A stretch of 64,000 nt of DNA from Halichoerus grypus (Eukaryota > Chordata > Mammalia > Carnivora > Phocidae): the NCBI RefSeq assembly GCF_964656455.1, contig NC_135715.1:36776603-36840602 (forward strand), written 5' to 3'. The position numbers were made by a program, and so were the translations under genes. The notes under the pieces are model-generated. The model was given only the letters and a program-made list of their open reading frames with translations. It was not told the DNA's origin and made no database searches. Positions 11,523 to 23,034 of this stretch are shown here, one piece after another. The stretch's first letter is position 1. Every line of letters begins with the position of its first letter.

Positions 11523-14140
11523 GAAGGTGATTGCTATTCGGCTCAAAGATCTCTAAGCTCTTCTATATAGAAAGTAAAGCACGATTCTTAAAAAGCTGCA
11601 CATCTCTTATGTACAAATTGTACTCATTTTATATTTGGGACAGCTGATGTCATTGGGAGTTGTATGACAGAAACTAGTGCAGGAGCCTCAAAATATGTCC
11701 TTGTTGATATTTTAATAGGCTGGTAGAATTATTTTCCTCAGTACTCTGATTATTTGAATTATATATAGATTTCTAAGTCATCAGCATTTAAAATCCTCTT
11801 CTATTATAATGAATTGTTTCATTATTCACTTTCATTTTGTTTCAATACACTCCATATTCCCATTAGTTGAATATGCTTGAGAAGTTATCATTTGGGGATT
11901 CAAGAGTGAATGAATAATGTTTGAAGGGTAAGAAATCCGGACAAGAATATTATCCTATGTTTAAAATAATGTCTTATCGCAGTTTTACACATATAATGGA
12001 GAGGTGTCATGATTCTTGAACTCCCAATCCTCCTCCAAAGAAGAGAAAATTAGAAGTTCATTAAGAGACCTTTGGAAAATAGGTTACATAAAATTAGCAT
12101 TAGTATTAGAGTGGCTAAGAACATTTACATTATATTAAAAAAATACTGTCTACCACAAAAAATAGTATATCTCTTCTGACACATTTAAGATTCATATGCA
12201 TACTTGATGTATTTATATGCAAGATTAGTTTTATCCATGTGCAAAGTAGAAAACTGCAAATAGAGTATAATTTTTATAGGCACAGGGAAATCTTTATATA
12301 TCCCACACGCCCAAAAACATAGGGGAATGATTGAAGAAAGGAAATATGGCCAAAAGGAAAATGAATAAGGCACACTCCCCCTAACACCACCACCAGTCAT
12401 TTCCCTTCCTAAAGTCTTGACATTTAATAGAAAAAAAAATCACCAAATTTTAGTGCATAACTAATATTAACAATCATAATTTATAACTATTCTAAATTAG
12501 TTGGTAGACCGTTGAAATTGATCAGGTTTTAAACTGAGAGCCAAGTTCTGATTATGGTATGTGAGGTTCTGGGTGAGGAAGAACATCATGATTCAGCTTC
12601 CTGCTGGGTCAGGGGAGCCTGATATCATTGGAGAAAAGAGGGATACTCAATAGCTATAAATTCAAGACATGTTTGCTCAATTCACATAATATCTAATCAT
12701 TCCTGATAATGAAGATGTACTTGTATAATATTAATGTGTTTAATTTTGAGTTTTCTTATTAATTTTACTACTTTTGATAGGAAATCTAGGTGTATATAAA
12801 TTCAGAATATCAAAGGAGTGAAATCTATTAGAAAATGTGTTTTGCCATTATATTTTGCATAAGATGTTGGAAAAGTGTATTTATTGCTGACTTATCAATT
12901 ACTATGTTAGAAAATGAATGAATTAATTCACTTTTCTCAAATATATATTTTAATTGCATTGTTTTCTTTTGGTTTAGCTTTGTTAGTTTTGCTGATACAT
13001 AAATTGTTACATCTTGAGTAAATTTTGGAATCTACTGTATTATCTAGAAAACCTTTGTGTACACAAAATTCTTAAATGAATAGTAATATTGAAAACAATA
13101 TTTATATATGAATAGTAAAATATAGGGAGAACTAGCAAGGAACATTATTAATCAGATATTTTTTCAGATTTATAAAAAATTGTCACTACATGTTCTAAAT
13201 CCAGAAGGTGGCACTCTTATACTGTATTATGCAAACTTCTTGGTATTTCTCTTTTTCTCATTATACATACACACACACACATTTAATGTATGTATTCACA
13301 TTTACAAGTATAAACATATAAAATTGCATGCATTTATATAGTGAATACTTGTTCACATGGCAACATTATAATACAGCTTTTTATATTCATGAATTTAATA
13401 TTTTGTCAGCTACATGGAGTTAACAATGTATTTCAATAATTAATTTGGAACATTTTCTTAGATATAACAAATAATAGTTCTGCTGTAAAGTTACCACACA
13501 AATGCACTATTATATAATTACTTGGTTACATTAATTATACAGTACAGTATTAAAACAAAATAATTTTGTTATAGGGAATTCTTATTCAAAATTAAAAGAA
13601 AATCTCATCCACATACACCAATTGTTTTTATGGTTTCAATTGAATTGTTGTTTGCAGTAGAACACAAATATATAAGGTAAGATAGAAAGTTAATAGCAAT
13701 GTTTAAATTCATTCTTTAATTTATTTAAATGTGAAGTTAGACATATGTAATAAAATTCAGTTCTAGAGCAAGGAAAATGCAATGTGAGTATGTCGCCTAC
13801 ATAAGACTTTAATAACTGGGTAACTGATCCCTAGTTAAAGAAACCTCACCAAGAAATGATAACATGCAACAATACATGAGAAATGGAGCCTGAAGGGGGA
13901 AAACATAAAATAACTACAGACAAACGTGTAATTTGAAAAATAAAGACTAATGAAAAAAATACAAAATTTCAAAATAAAGTGTAAAAATATAAATGAAATA
14001 TGAATTCATTCTACAGATGTGAAACCATTGTATTTGTGAAAAAGCAAAATCTATTTTTTCTAAGTTATAGATCCTAGTTCATTCATTCATTTATCGATTT
14101 TCTGTGTCATTTTCTCTTCACATTTTTACGGAAACAACAT
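11523..14140. other. Unique AT-rich stretch
   Basis: No gene or clear mobile element. Contains a short (CA)n run near 13268-13280 and many TA-rich tracts. Confidence 0.45.
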
Positions 14141-14330
14141 GATACAGTGGACAGAGCATGGGGCTTTAGCATTAAATCAAGTTTGATGCACGCTCTTGCC
14201 TGCCTTGTACTAGTGAAGTGACCTTGAGCAAGTGACTTAACCTATCTGAGAAACCTGAAGCCCCATGGAGAAATAAGGGCAATGTTACTTAGCTTATAGA
14301 GCTGTCGTGACAGATTCATAATAAAGGTTA
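14141..14330 (+). mobile_element. MIR SINE relic
   Basis: Follows MIR order: 'gatacagtgg...agagcatgggg' head, core 'agtgaagtgaccttgagcaa', 'gtgacttaacctatctgag', then 'ttacttagcttatagag' and 'tcgtgacagattcataa'. Diverged as expected for this ancient tRNA-derived family. Confidence 0.82.
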
Positions 14331-15628
14331 CTTTCTTTTATCTTTTAAAGTGTTGTTCTTGAGGTAGGATTTACAATGCTAAGTAGAAAATTCAGGAAAA
14401 AAGTTCACATTCCTGCTTTTTTAAACCTAATTACAATAAAGGAGTCTTTCCTAAGTGCTTCATGACTTATTTTTCCAAAGAAAGTGTATAAATTCATATG
14501 CTTATTGTAAAATTCTATTTTTTGAAATATTTGATTTTCACACACACACACACAAAACAGGAGAATTTTTCTTTCTTCCTGTGCAAAAATGGTTAGAATT
14601 GTGTCACTTTTCTTTTTGCTAAGTTGCTAAAGAAATCTTGCATAATTTACATTTGTATTCCTAGGAAAGGTATTTCAAATTGGGTTGACAATACGTTTTA
14701 TGACCTGATTACTAGAAGTTTTATGGTTGTATTTGTGATTTGTTTTTGTAAGATATAAATGTATGCTCAAACTTATATAATTGAGTAAAAGTGAAACATT
14801 TCAAGGCTCAGTTATATGTAATTCCCGCAAACTACAAAGTGATATCATCGTTCTAAATGTTTTCTGCATAATTCCCAGTCAATGGGAACATTAAACTGAT
14901 GAGAACAAAAACCTAATGAAAGAAAGAATGGAAGGAAATACCAAAAAGAACTGTGAGCCTTAGCGATTGACAGTAATAAAATAATCCTAAATTTCAGAAA
15001 TTGCTCTGGTAAGGGGAAAAAAACAGAGTTAAACATCACACCCTAGAAAGTAGCATAGACATTTTAAATTATTTTTAAATAAATTAAATGTGTTACTTTC
15101 AAGTTAAATGCTAACTCTTAACTTTTAGCAATTATTTCAAGCAGAATTGCATGAGAATTTTATTATATATAAATATAATTTCATATATATGAATGATTAG
15201 GTAATTTTTGGCATATGTATATATTAACATAGAACATACTATTATGAAGGAATGCAAAATCAGGATTTTGAAAAATACTTGATGACATAGAAGAATACTT
15301 GTGATAATTTTTCAGCAATCATTTCAAAATAATTAAGCATCCCTGTGGGCAAGGCCCCTACTAAATTCTGGGTTTGGTACCTTGCACGTGGCTGACACCC
15401 AGAAATATGAAGGACAAGATAGAGAGTCCTCTCCTTAGGAAGTCTTCCCTTACCACAGGCAGAATATAAAAACACAATTCCATTCATATAATCGACATAC
15501 TGGTGGGGTGAATTGGGGTGATTTTAATACTTTTATTTACAAAAAATACTTTTATTTATAAATATTCCAATGTCTGAACAATTGGCATATATTATTTGAT
15601 AAATAGAAGAAAATAAATAAGCATAGGT
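14331..15628. other. Unique AT-rich stretch
   Basis: No gene recognised; short (CA)n at 14540-14553. The part near 15340-15470 is somewhat more GC-balanced but has no recognisable product. Confidence 0.4.
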
Positions 15629-15629
15629 A

Positions 15630-15669
15630 TACACACACACACATTTGCATACACATACACACACACACA
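15630..15669 (+). repeat. Interrupted (AC)n microsatellite
   Basis: Two ac runs separated by 'atttgcat' and 'at' interruptions. Part of the minus-strand ORF 15552-15896, which is therefore spurious. Confidence 0.9.
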
Positions 15670-15837
15670 GAAAAGCAGCTAAAGCCATAGATTTCATCAG
15701 ACTTCAGATGCCAAGTGAGAAAAAGAAATAATCCTCCTCTGTCAACTATAGCGTGGGCTATGCCATCAAAAACTGCAAAAATGTCAAAGAGGTAGATACC
15801 AGCCCAACTACGAAACTGCTCTAATGTTGTTAGTGTT

Positions 15838-15840
<3 letters not shown>

Positions 15841-15870
<30 letters not shown>
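15841..15870 (+). repeat. Poly(A)30 homopolymer
   Basis: Thirty consecutive A residues. The preceding sequence contains no element I recognise and no AATAAA within 30 bp, so it cannot be assigned as a retrocopy tail. Confidence 0.9.
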
Positions 15871-15872
<2 letters not shown>

Positions 15873-16493
15873 AAAACCAGTGGTCCTGTTCTTCACACAG
15901 TCTTACTGCTTTTTATTTGAATCCTCTCTCTTCTTGTAACTTTCCTCTCTGAATCAGCACTGATATATTCTTTAATCTACTTTCATTTCCTTCTCCATTA
16001 ACATTCCTGTTATATCGGGATCTAGAAAATACTTTGATTCCAGTTTGAATGAATACAAAGACAATTTTGCAGCACTTCTGTCAATAAATAATGTCACACA
16101 TGGAACATTTATTTGGCAGAAGATTTCAGTAAAAAAACAATAGCACACAAATGAGCACAAAGCAGTGCTTATTTTATTTTATGTTGTTATGGTATATTTT
16201 TTTGTTATGTTCTATTCCATGACATGCTAGTGTCATGGTATCCATTTATTAAGAGTGCTGCTTATTAGGTTTATTCATTTCTTTCTTCTTTAGACTTAAT
16301 CTTTGAACTTTTTTTTTCTATTTTGAATTGTGCCTGCCATATTATTACAGAATGACACACAAGTAACTTAGACATTTTTTAAGCTAATTTTTAATGCAGT
16401 TTTCATACTCAAGTTTTAAAGCAATTGCTTAACAATTTTTGATGTGCTTTCAGTGTTAGAATGTCACACCCAGGCGCATCTGTGTCGGGCGTT
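15871..16493. other. Unique AT-rich stretch
   Basis: No gene or mobile element recognised. An 8-bp-arm hairpin (ccatgaca/tgtcatgg) lies at 16217-16238 without the flanks of any known element. Confidence 0.4.
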
Positions 16494-16510
16494 AAAAAAA
16501 GTCAGAGGAA

Positions 16511-16710
16511 GGGGCGCCTGGGGTCTCAGTTGCTTAAACGTCTGCCTTTGTCTCGGGTCATGTCCCAGGGTCCTGGGATCGAGCCCCACATTGGGCTCCC
16601 TGCTCAGTGGGAGTCTGCTTCTCCCTCTCCTCCCCGCTCATTCTTTCTCTCTCTCTCTCTCGTTATCTCTGTCTCTCTCTCTCTCTCAAATAAATAAAAT
16701 CTTTAAAAAA
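16511..16710 (+). mobile_element. CAN-SINE, full length
   Basis: Starts 'ggggcgcctggggtctcag' and has 'gggatcgagccccac', an extended CT run and 'caaataaataaaatcttt' tail. Target-site duplication aaagtcagagg at about 16494-16510 and 16711-16722; a third copy of the motif lies just downstream at 16729-16741. Confidence 0.95.
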
Positions 16711-16795
16711 AAAGTCAGAGGGAAAAATAAAAAGTCAGAGGATTACAGGTTCAGAACCTTAGATCTGTATTTGAAAATTATTTAGCATTTTCTTT

Positions 16796-17430
16796 TTTTA
16801 AAGCACTTTATTGAAGTTATGATCGATATGGATAAGCTGTGCATATTTAATGTACACAACTCAGTAAGTTTGGGGTAATTATACACCCATGAAACCATCA
16901 CCATCATACAGGCCATAAACATATCCATTACCTCCAAGTTTCTTCTCGTTCCCTCTATTGCTTTTTTTTTTTTTTTGAGGTTAAAAACAATTAAAATCTA
17001 TCTTCTTAGGAAAATTTAAATATGCAATACAGTATTCTTAAATAGGCACTATGCCGTATAGTAGATCTCTAGAACTTATTTCTCTTGTATAAGTGAAATT
17101 TTATACCCTTTAACCATTAACTCCCCATTCCCCTCCTTTCTGCAGCCCCTGGCAATCACCATTCTAGTCTATGCTTCTATGAGTTTAACTGTTTTAGGTT
17201 CCACATATAAGTGAGATCATACAGTTTTTGTCTTCTGTGTTTTACTTATTTCCTTTACCATAATGTCCTCTGGGTCCATCTAGGTTGTCACAAATGGCAG
17301 GATTTCCTTTATTTTTAAGACTAAATAATAATTTCATTGTATGTATATACTATATTTTCTTTATCCATTCATCCATCAGTAGACATTTAGGTTGTTTTTG
17401 TATCCTGCTATTGTGAATAATGCAGCAAGG
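16796..17430 (-). mobile_element. Old L1 3' end (antisense)
   Basis: Plus strand shows the antisense 3' UTR of an L1MA/L1MB-age element: 'ctttattgaagttatgat', 'gaaaccatcaccatcat', 'cccctggcaatcaccattc', 'tccacatataagtgagatc', 'gtccatctaggttgtcac' and 'gtgaataatgcagcaa'. 5'-truncated; an internal T15 run lies near 16962-16976. Same family region as 52008-52696 and 58295-60105. Confidence 0.88.
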
Positions 17431-17751
17431 AAATTGCTTAGTATTTTCGTTCAGACATGATTTCTACTGCCTTTCAGATCTAGATGATGGTAAATAATAA
17501 TATACTGTTGAAATACTACTTGTATAATGTTCTAAAATCCATATCCTCTCACTTAGGAGAAGAAATAAATAGTTCAAAATTTTTCAATTAGATGTTGCTA
17601 CCAATTGTACTGGCATATTATATGATCAATAAATACTTCTTACCATTACTATTATCCGTTACTATTATTCATATATTGAGCACCTGCTCTGGAAGAGGCT
17701 TTGCTGGTACTGGTAGGTGGATATTCATGATCCTAATGGAAATTCCCAGCT
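17431..17751. other. Unique stretch
   Basis: No recognisable gene or repeat. Confidence 0.4.
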
Positions 17752-17935
17752 CATATTGAGTGAATACTTCGTATGCAAAAAGCACTTTTTATTAATTATA
17801 ATAATTAATCCTCAGAGCGTCTCTGTGAACTAAGTATTATTTGTATCTCTGTTTTAGAGAACAGGAAGTTTAGACCGCATGATCTGTCGAAGGTCAAGAG
17901 AGTACCTGGCTGGGCCAGGATTAAAATAATTGATA
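17752..17935 (-). mobile_element. MIR relic (antisense)
   Basis: Antisense MIR order: 'attgagtgaatactt', 'taattaatcctcagagcg', 'gaactaagtattattt', 'agaacaggaag', 'gtcaagagagtacctggct' and 'ccaggattaaaat'. High divergence. Confidence 0.68.
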
Positions 17936-18589
17936 TTTACCAGGAGGACAAATTCTTAAGCCTTGCATTCTACAGGCAGTGAGGAATCATAGGAAACTGA
18001 GTCACTAAACTGGAGGACATTATAGATTTCTTGTCCTATTTATTTTACAAGTGAAGAAAATAGAGCATAATGAATTTGTGCCTTCTCTACACTCACAAAT
18101 TTAGAGGCAGCATTGGAATATTACTCTACTTTCATTACTTAGTGTTTTGTATTTGGCATTATTTTCTAAAATAGCTTTGTGCCCCCCCCAAAAAAAAATA
18201 GCCTTGTCCAATTTGTGAACACTATCTCATCTCCTTCCTTCCTATCAGTACGTATCCACAACTTATCCGTTATATATCCTGAATGATTATTTTAAAAAAC
18301 AAGCAAACTAACAAAAAAATGATTCAAGGGACTTTTTCCGTAATCTCTAAGTCTGATATTTGTGAGACCTTGAATACATTTATTTCTGTGACACTGAGTT
18401 CATGTGTGTAAATAAAAAGTTGAACCGAATATGATGAACTGTATTATTTTGTACCTTTTAAAATGCATAGCATCTACTGCTATTTTTCATTCTCCTAATT
18501 ATACTCTTGGGTATTATTGAACCATCAGTTACCATTGAAAATAATATTTTACATCTGTAAAACTGAAGGACTCATTCAGATTAACACAT
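17936..18589. other. Unique AT-rich stretch
   Basis: No gene recognised; a C8/A8 homopolymer junction lies near 18182-18199. Confidence 0.4.
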
Positions 18590-18745
18590 TTATTCCTTAT
18601 AAGTGATTTGTAGATGTACTATTTTTAAATTCCTTGTACAGTGGAGGAAGCAGAGATTCAAGAGGTTAATTTCAATACTACTCATCTAGTAAATGGTAAA
18701 ATGGAAACTCAACCACAGTTCTTCTGATTCAATGTCCATTAAATA
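18590..18745 (-). mobile_element. Possible MIR relic (antisense)
   Basis: Resembles antisense MIR in 'cagtggaggaagcagag', 'caagaggttaatttc', 'ctagtaaatggtaaaatgg' and 'ctcaaccacagttcttctga'. Match is weaker than the copy at 17752-17935. Confidence 0.45.
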
Positions 18746-19560
18746 GTCTGCTAAGTTCAGTAGTCTTTTGAATAAAGCACAGTTTTACAACCTATGATGT
18801 GACTAAATGAGAAATCAGAGGCATGAAACATGAACAAAAATTGAAAGGAGCAGAATCTGCAATAAATATGGGAAAGAAATTAAAAGTAAAATAACTACTG
18901 GTGGAAGGACTTGAAATTGCGTAGAAAAATTGAAGCTAGCATTTCCAAATCAATCCTGCAATATTTGGATATTTGGCTTAAAAACATGAGTGATTGACTT
19001 CAGAATTTGGAAAGTTATCAGTGAAATTTAGTCATTACATTGTTCTAGTATTATTCCATTCAAGGTTATTAATTCACCTTTTAACATAACTCCAATATTT
19101 TCTCTCATTTGTCACTTATTAGCTTTCATCCTAAATTGGATTTTAATTGCATTCTTTCTTTGTCATTAGATGTGATGCACTAAGTCATTCTGCCACTTCA
19201 AAAATCAGTGATGATGCAGCTGATGCACATAATAAAATTTAATGATGATTTCATGTGAAGTTATCCTGTGTTGTTTGTTACTTCAGTTCAAAATATTTTG
19301 TGGTTTCTTTCTTGTCATACCTTATGTATTTGGGATATAGAGATCATTACGTGTGTCTGAAAGCAAAACTGTATAGAATATAACATTATTTTGGCTGTTA
19401 TAATGTGATTCTGCTAAGACAGTTTATTATAGTGAGAATATCCCTGCAGAAAAAAAAAATATATATATATATTTTTTGCATTGCTACTCAATGTTATTGA
19501 GAAATTATTTTATTCTAAATAGTTGGTGATAAACAATTTAATCCAAAGACAATATACACT
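18746..19560. other. Unique AT-rich stretch
   Basis: Nothing recognised beyond a short (TA)n run near 19459-19472. Confidence 0.4.
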
Positions 19561-19574
19561 CTCATAATTTTTTT

Positions 19575-19758
19575 TAAAGATTTATTTATTTGACAGGGAG
19601 AGATACAGCAAGAGAGGGAACACAAGCAGGGGGAGTGGGAGAGGGAGAAGCAGACTCCCCACTGAGCAGGGAGCCCGATGCGGGGCTCGATCCCAGGACC
19701 CTAGGATCATGACCTGAGCCAAAGGCAGATGCTTAATGACTGAGCCACCCAGGTGCCC
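19575..19758 (-). mobile_element. CAN-SINE, full length (antisense)
   Basis: Antisense copy: T-run with 'aaagatttatttatttgac', 'gggaacacaagcaggggg', 'gagcccgatgcggggctcg' and terminal 'gagccacccaggtgcc'. Perfect 14-bp target-site duplication ctcataattttttt at 19561-19574 and 19759-19772. The 'aacacaagcagggggagtgg' body is the form I associate with bears and pinnipeds. Confidence 0.96.
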
Positions 19759-19772
19759 CTCATAATTTTTTT

Positions 19773-20028
19773 CTTATGAAAGTTTTGAATATCCAGTTAT
19801 GAGTTAAATCATTTTGCATGTGTGTACATAATATATATTAGCATATATAATAGCACTTAGGGATTTATTCTTTAGAATTCTGATGCATTTCATGTATATA
19901 TGTATGGATGGATGGATGGATGGATATTTTCAGCATACTAAAGTGCATACAAGTGTTGTAAAATATAATACAATGTAGCATAAGAGTTGAAGTGTGTTCT
20001 CCTGTGTCATTAACCACATGGGTGATAG
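19773..20028. other. Flanking unique DNA with (GGAT)n
   Basis: Pre-integration flank of the young L1 at 20042-21611. It has a short (GGAT)n run at 19906-19926. Confidence 0.6.
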
Positions 20029-20041
20029 AAAATATATGGGA

Positions 20042-21611
20042 GTACCATGCTGTCTTGATGATCACAGCTTTGTATGATAGCTTGAAGTCAGGCATTGTGA
20101 TGCCCCCAGCTTTGGTTTTCTTTTTCAACATTCCCTTGGCTATTGGAGGTCTTCTCTGGTTCCATACAAATTTTAGGATTTCACATAGATCAGCATAATA
20201 GAATAGAGAGCCCAGAAATGGACCCTCAACCCTAAGGTCAACTAATTTTTGACAAAGCAGGAAAGAATATCCAATGGAAAAAAGACAGTCTCTTCAATAA
20301 ACGGTGCTGGGAAAAGTGGACAGCCACATGCAGAAGAATGAAACTGGACCATTCTCTGACACCACATACAAAGATAGACTCAAAATTCATGAAAGACCTA
20401 AATGTGAGACAGGAATCCATAAAAATCGTAGAGGAGAACACAGGCAGCTACCTCTTCGACCTCAGCTGCAGCAATTTCTTGCTAGACACTAAAGGCAAGG
20501 GAAACAAAGCAAAAATGGACTATTGGGACTTCATCAAGATAAAAAGCTTTTGCACAGCAAAGGAAACAGCTGACAAAACCAAAAGACAAATGACAGAATG
20601 GGAGAAGATATTTGCAAATGACATATCAGATAAAGAGCCGGTATCCAAGATCTACAAAGAACTTACCAAACTCAACACCCAAAGAACAAAAAATCCAGTC
20701 AAGAAATGGGCAGAAGATATGAACAAACAGACATTTCTCCAAAGAAGACATCCAAATGGCCAATATACACATGAAAAAATGCTCCACATCACTTGTCATC
20801 AGGTAAATACAAATCAAAACCACCTTACACCAGTTAGAATGGCTAAAATTAACAAGACAGGAAACAACAAATGTTGGCGAGGATGTGGAGAAAGGGGAAC
20901 CCTCTTACACTGTTGGTGGGAATGCAAGCTGGTACATCCACTCTGGAAAACGGTATGGAGTTTCCTCAAGAAGTTAAAAATAGAGCTAACCTATGACCCA
21001 GCAATTGCACTACTGGGTCTTTACCCCAAAGATCCAGATGTAGTGAAACAAAGAGGCACCTGCACCCCAGTGTTCATAGCAACAAATGTCCACCATAGCC
21101 GAACTGTGGAAGGAGCCCAGATGTCCTTCAACAGATGAATGGATATATGGTTCATATATACAATGGAATATTACTTAGCCATCAGAAAGGATGAATACCT
21201 ACTATTTACATCAGTGTGGATGAAACTTAAGGGTATTATGCTAAGTGAAATAAGTCAATCAGAGAAAGACAATTATCACATGGTTTCACCCATATGTGGA
21301 ATATAAGAAATAGCGCAGCACAGAGAATCATAGGGGAAGGGAGGGAAAACTGAATGGGAAGAAATCAGAGAGGGAGACAAACTATGAGACTCTTGACTCT
21401 GGGAAACAAACTGAGGGTTGCTGGAGGGGAGGTGGGTTGGGGGATGGAGTAACGGGGTGATGGACATTAAGGAGGGCACGTGATATGTTGAGCACTGGGT
21501 GCTATATGCAACTGATGAATTATTGAACATTACATCTGAAACTAATGAAGTACTATATGTTGGCTAATTGATTTTAAATAAAAATAAATAAATAAATAAT
21601 AAAAAGAAGAA
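20042..21611 (+). mobile_element. Young carnivore L1 with 5' inversion (twin priming)
   Basis: Two L1 blocks in opposite orientation are bounded by one perfect 13-bp target-site duplication, aaaatatatggga, at 20029-20041 and 21612-21624. From 20042 to about 20178 the element is antisense ORF2 ('accatgctgtcttgatgat' to 'catacaaattttagga'). From about 20180 to 21611 it is sense ORF2 C-terminus, 3' UTR and A-rich tail ('tcacatagatcagcataat' to 'attgattttaaataaaaata'). The two blocks adjoin in ORF2 with only roughly 15-20 bp missing, which fits target-primed reverse transcription with twin priming. Severely 5'-truncated and non-autonomous. Confidence 0.95.
20338..21138 (+). pseudogene. L1 ORF2 C-terminal remnant
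   Basis: A 266-codon open frame inside the 5'-inverted L1. It encodes the C-terminal third of L1 ORF2p, including the Cys/His segment around [18 protein letters not shown] (near residues 179-196) and the following PLWKTVW and DPAIALLG stretches. Endonuclease and reverse transcriptase domains are missing, so it cannot support retrotransposition. The frame stays open probably because the insertion is young. It is not a host gene. Confidence 0.93.
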
Positions 21612-21624
21612 AAAATATATGGGA

Positions 21625-21989
21625 AAAAGATGGCACAGTGACACTATAATGCATTAGTGCAGGCTCTTGAACCAGAATGTCAGAATTCAGTTTCAAAATT
21701 TTGTACTTGAATCAGTGAACTGGTTGAATTCTTAGTTTCCTTTTTTTTTTTTTTTCTTAATCTGCAAAATAAGGATTACTTTGCAGTTTAGGAGATATTT
21801 TATGGACCTAATATAAACATCAATTTTTTTGATATGTAAAGAGATTCCTTACAGTAGTTCCCAACAAAAAGTAATCACTCAATATGTAGGCTTATTATTA
21901 TTATTATTAATTATTATTGTATAGCAACATTTTTACTTTTAACCTATTTTTCCTCACTGGAGTGCATGCATAAATGATGAGACAAATTT
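21625..21989. other. Unique AT-rich stretch with (TTA)n
   Basis: Contains a T-run near 21740-21755 and (TTA)n at about 21892-21919. No gene recognised. Confidence 0.5.
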
Positions 21990-22004
21990 GGCTATGATTC
22001 TTTT

Positions 22005-22198
22005 TTTTATGATTTATTTATTTATTTTAGAGAGAGTGCACATAAGCAGTGGGGGGAGAGGCAGAGGGAGAGGGAGAGAAGCAGACTCCCTGCTGAGCGT
22101 GGAGCCAAACTCAGAGTTTGATCTCAGGACGCTGAGATCATGACCTGAGCCTAAATCAAGAGTCAGACACTTAACCAACTGAGCCACCCAGGCGCCCC
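22005..22198 (-). mobile_element. CAN-SINE A of a stacked pair (antisense)
   Basis: Antisense SINE: 'atgatttatttatttattt' tail side to 'gagccacccaggcgcccc'. Variant body ('ggagccaaactcagagtttg', 'aaatcaagagtcagacac') suggests an older subfamily. Its flanks, gctatgattctttt at 21991-22004 and gctgtgattcctttt at 22200-22214, are the first and second copies of one target site. Confidence 0.94.
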
Positions 22199-22211
22199 AG
22201 CTGTGATTCCT

Positions 22212-22420
22212 TTTTTTTTTTTTTAAGATTGTATTTATTTATTTGAGAGAGAGCACGAGCGAGGAGAGGGAGAGGGGGAGAGGAGGAGAGAGGGAGAGGG
22301 GCAGAGAGAAAGAGACTCCCCACTGGGCAGAGAGGATGGATTTCCATCCCAGGACTCTGGGGTCATGACCTGAGCCAAAGGGAGATGCTTAACTGACTGA
22401 GCCACCCAGGTGTTCCCCCC
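22212..22420 (-). mobile_element. CAN-SINE B of a stacked pair (antisense)
   Basis: Begins with T-run and 'aagattgtatttatttattt', has a long GA-rich middle and ends 'gagccacccaggtg'. Its right flank, agctgcaattctt at 22421-22433, is a third diverged copy of the target site seen at 21990 and 22199, so this element entered the duplication made by its neighbour or the reverse. Confidence 0.94.
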
Positions 22421-22433
22421 AGCTGCAATTCTT

Positions 22434-23034
22434 GAAGCATTTTTCCTGATTTTGCCTCTGCTTCCTACCTCTAGTTTACCTTGGGTTGTTCTTGGAATAC
22501 ATCTGGAGCAACTCTTTTGAGGTCGGTGACACAGTTTATATCTCTCATAATTTGTGATAGGCACCAAATGGAAGGAGGACCCCTAAGATCTAACAACATG
22601 CCATTTGTATATCCTTAAATAGCAAAGCCTTGGGAGGCGCATGGTATGTGAATTATAATACAGTTTAGGCAGGTATGTATGCACAGACACCAAAGTGTAT
22701 ATGAAGGAATGGTCTTTAATTTATAACCTCTGTTTTCCTTTTTGGTGGTTCTTTTTCTGGATTAGTCAGGTCCGTTGGTTCTCTTAAAATGGGAGATGGA
22801 TTTTCAGCAGGAGCCAATCTTGTCTTATACCGAGATATTGATACTTATAATATCATTGATGAGCATTGTAAGAGTTTTTGGTTTTGTTTTTTTCTTTTTC
22901 TTTTTCTTTTCTTTTCTTTCTTTCTTTTTTTTTTTTTTTCCCTTTTGGCTCTGGGTCGGCTCTTCAAATGACCATGAATTTATACTGAGCCAGAAGTGCT
23001 GAAGAAAACTTCATTACTGGTAGATAGAGTGCAA
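22434..23034. other. Unique stretch with pyrimidine tract
   Basis: Contains a T/C tract at about 22886-22942 (tttttc and tttc units). The short open frame starting near 22789 runs into this tract and matches no family I know. Confidence 0.45.

Noticed and set aside
15552..15896. 114-codon minus-strand ORF
   Set aside because: It runs through a poly(A)30 tract and an (AC)n repeat; no domain.
16217..16238. Hairpin ccatgaca...tgtcatgg as a transposon end or regulatory element
   Set aside because: Arms are only 8 bp with no associated element; such hairpins are expected by chance in 64 kb.
20338..21138. 266-codon open reading frame as a host gene
   Set aside because: Its translation is the C-terminal part of L1 ORF2p and it lies inside a bounded, 5'-inverted L1 insertion.
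22775..23002. Start of a coding exon (reading MGDGFSAGANLV...) upstream of the fossil RT
   Set aside because: The frame runs into a poly-pyrimidine tract and the peptide matches no family I know. It does not align with L2/CR1 proteins either.
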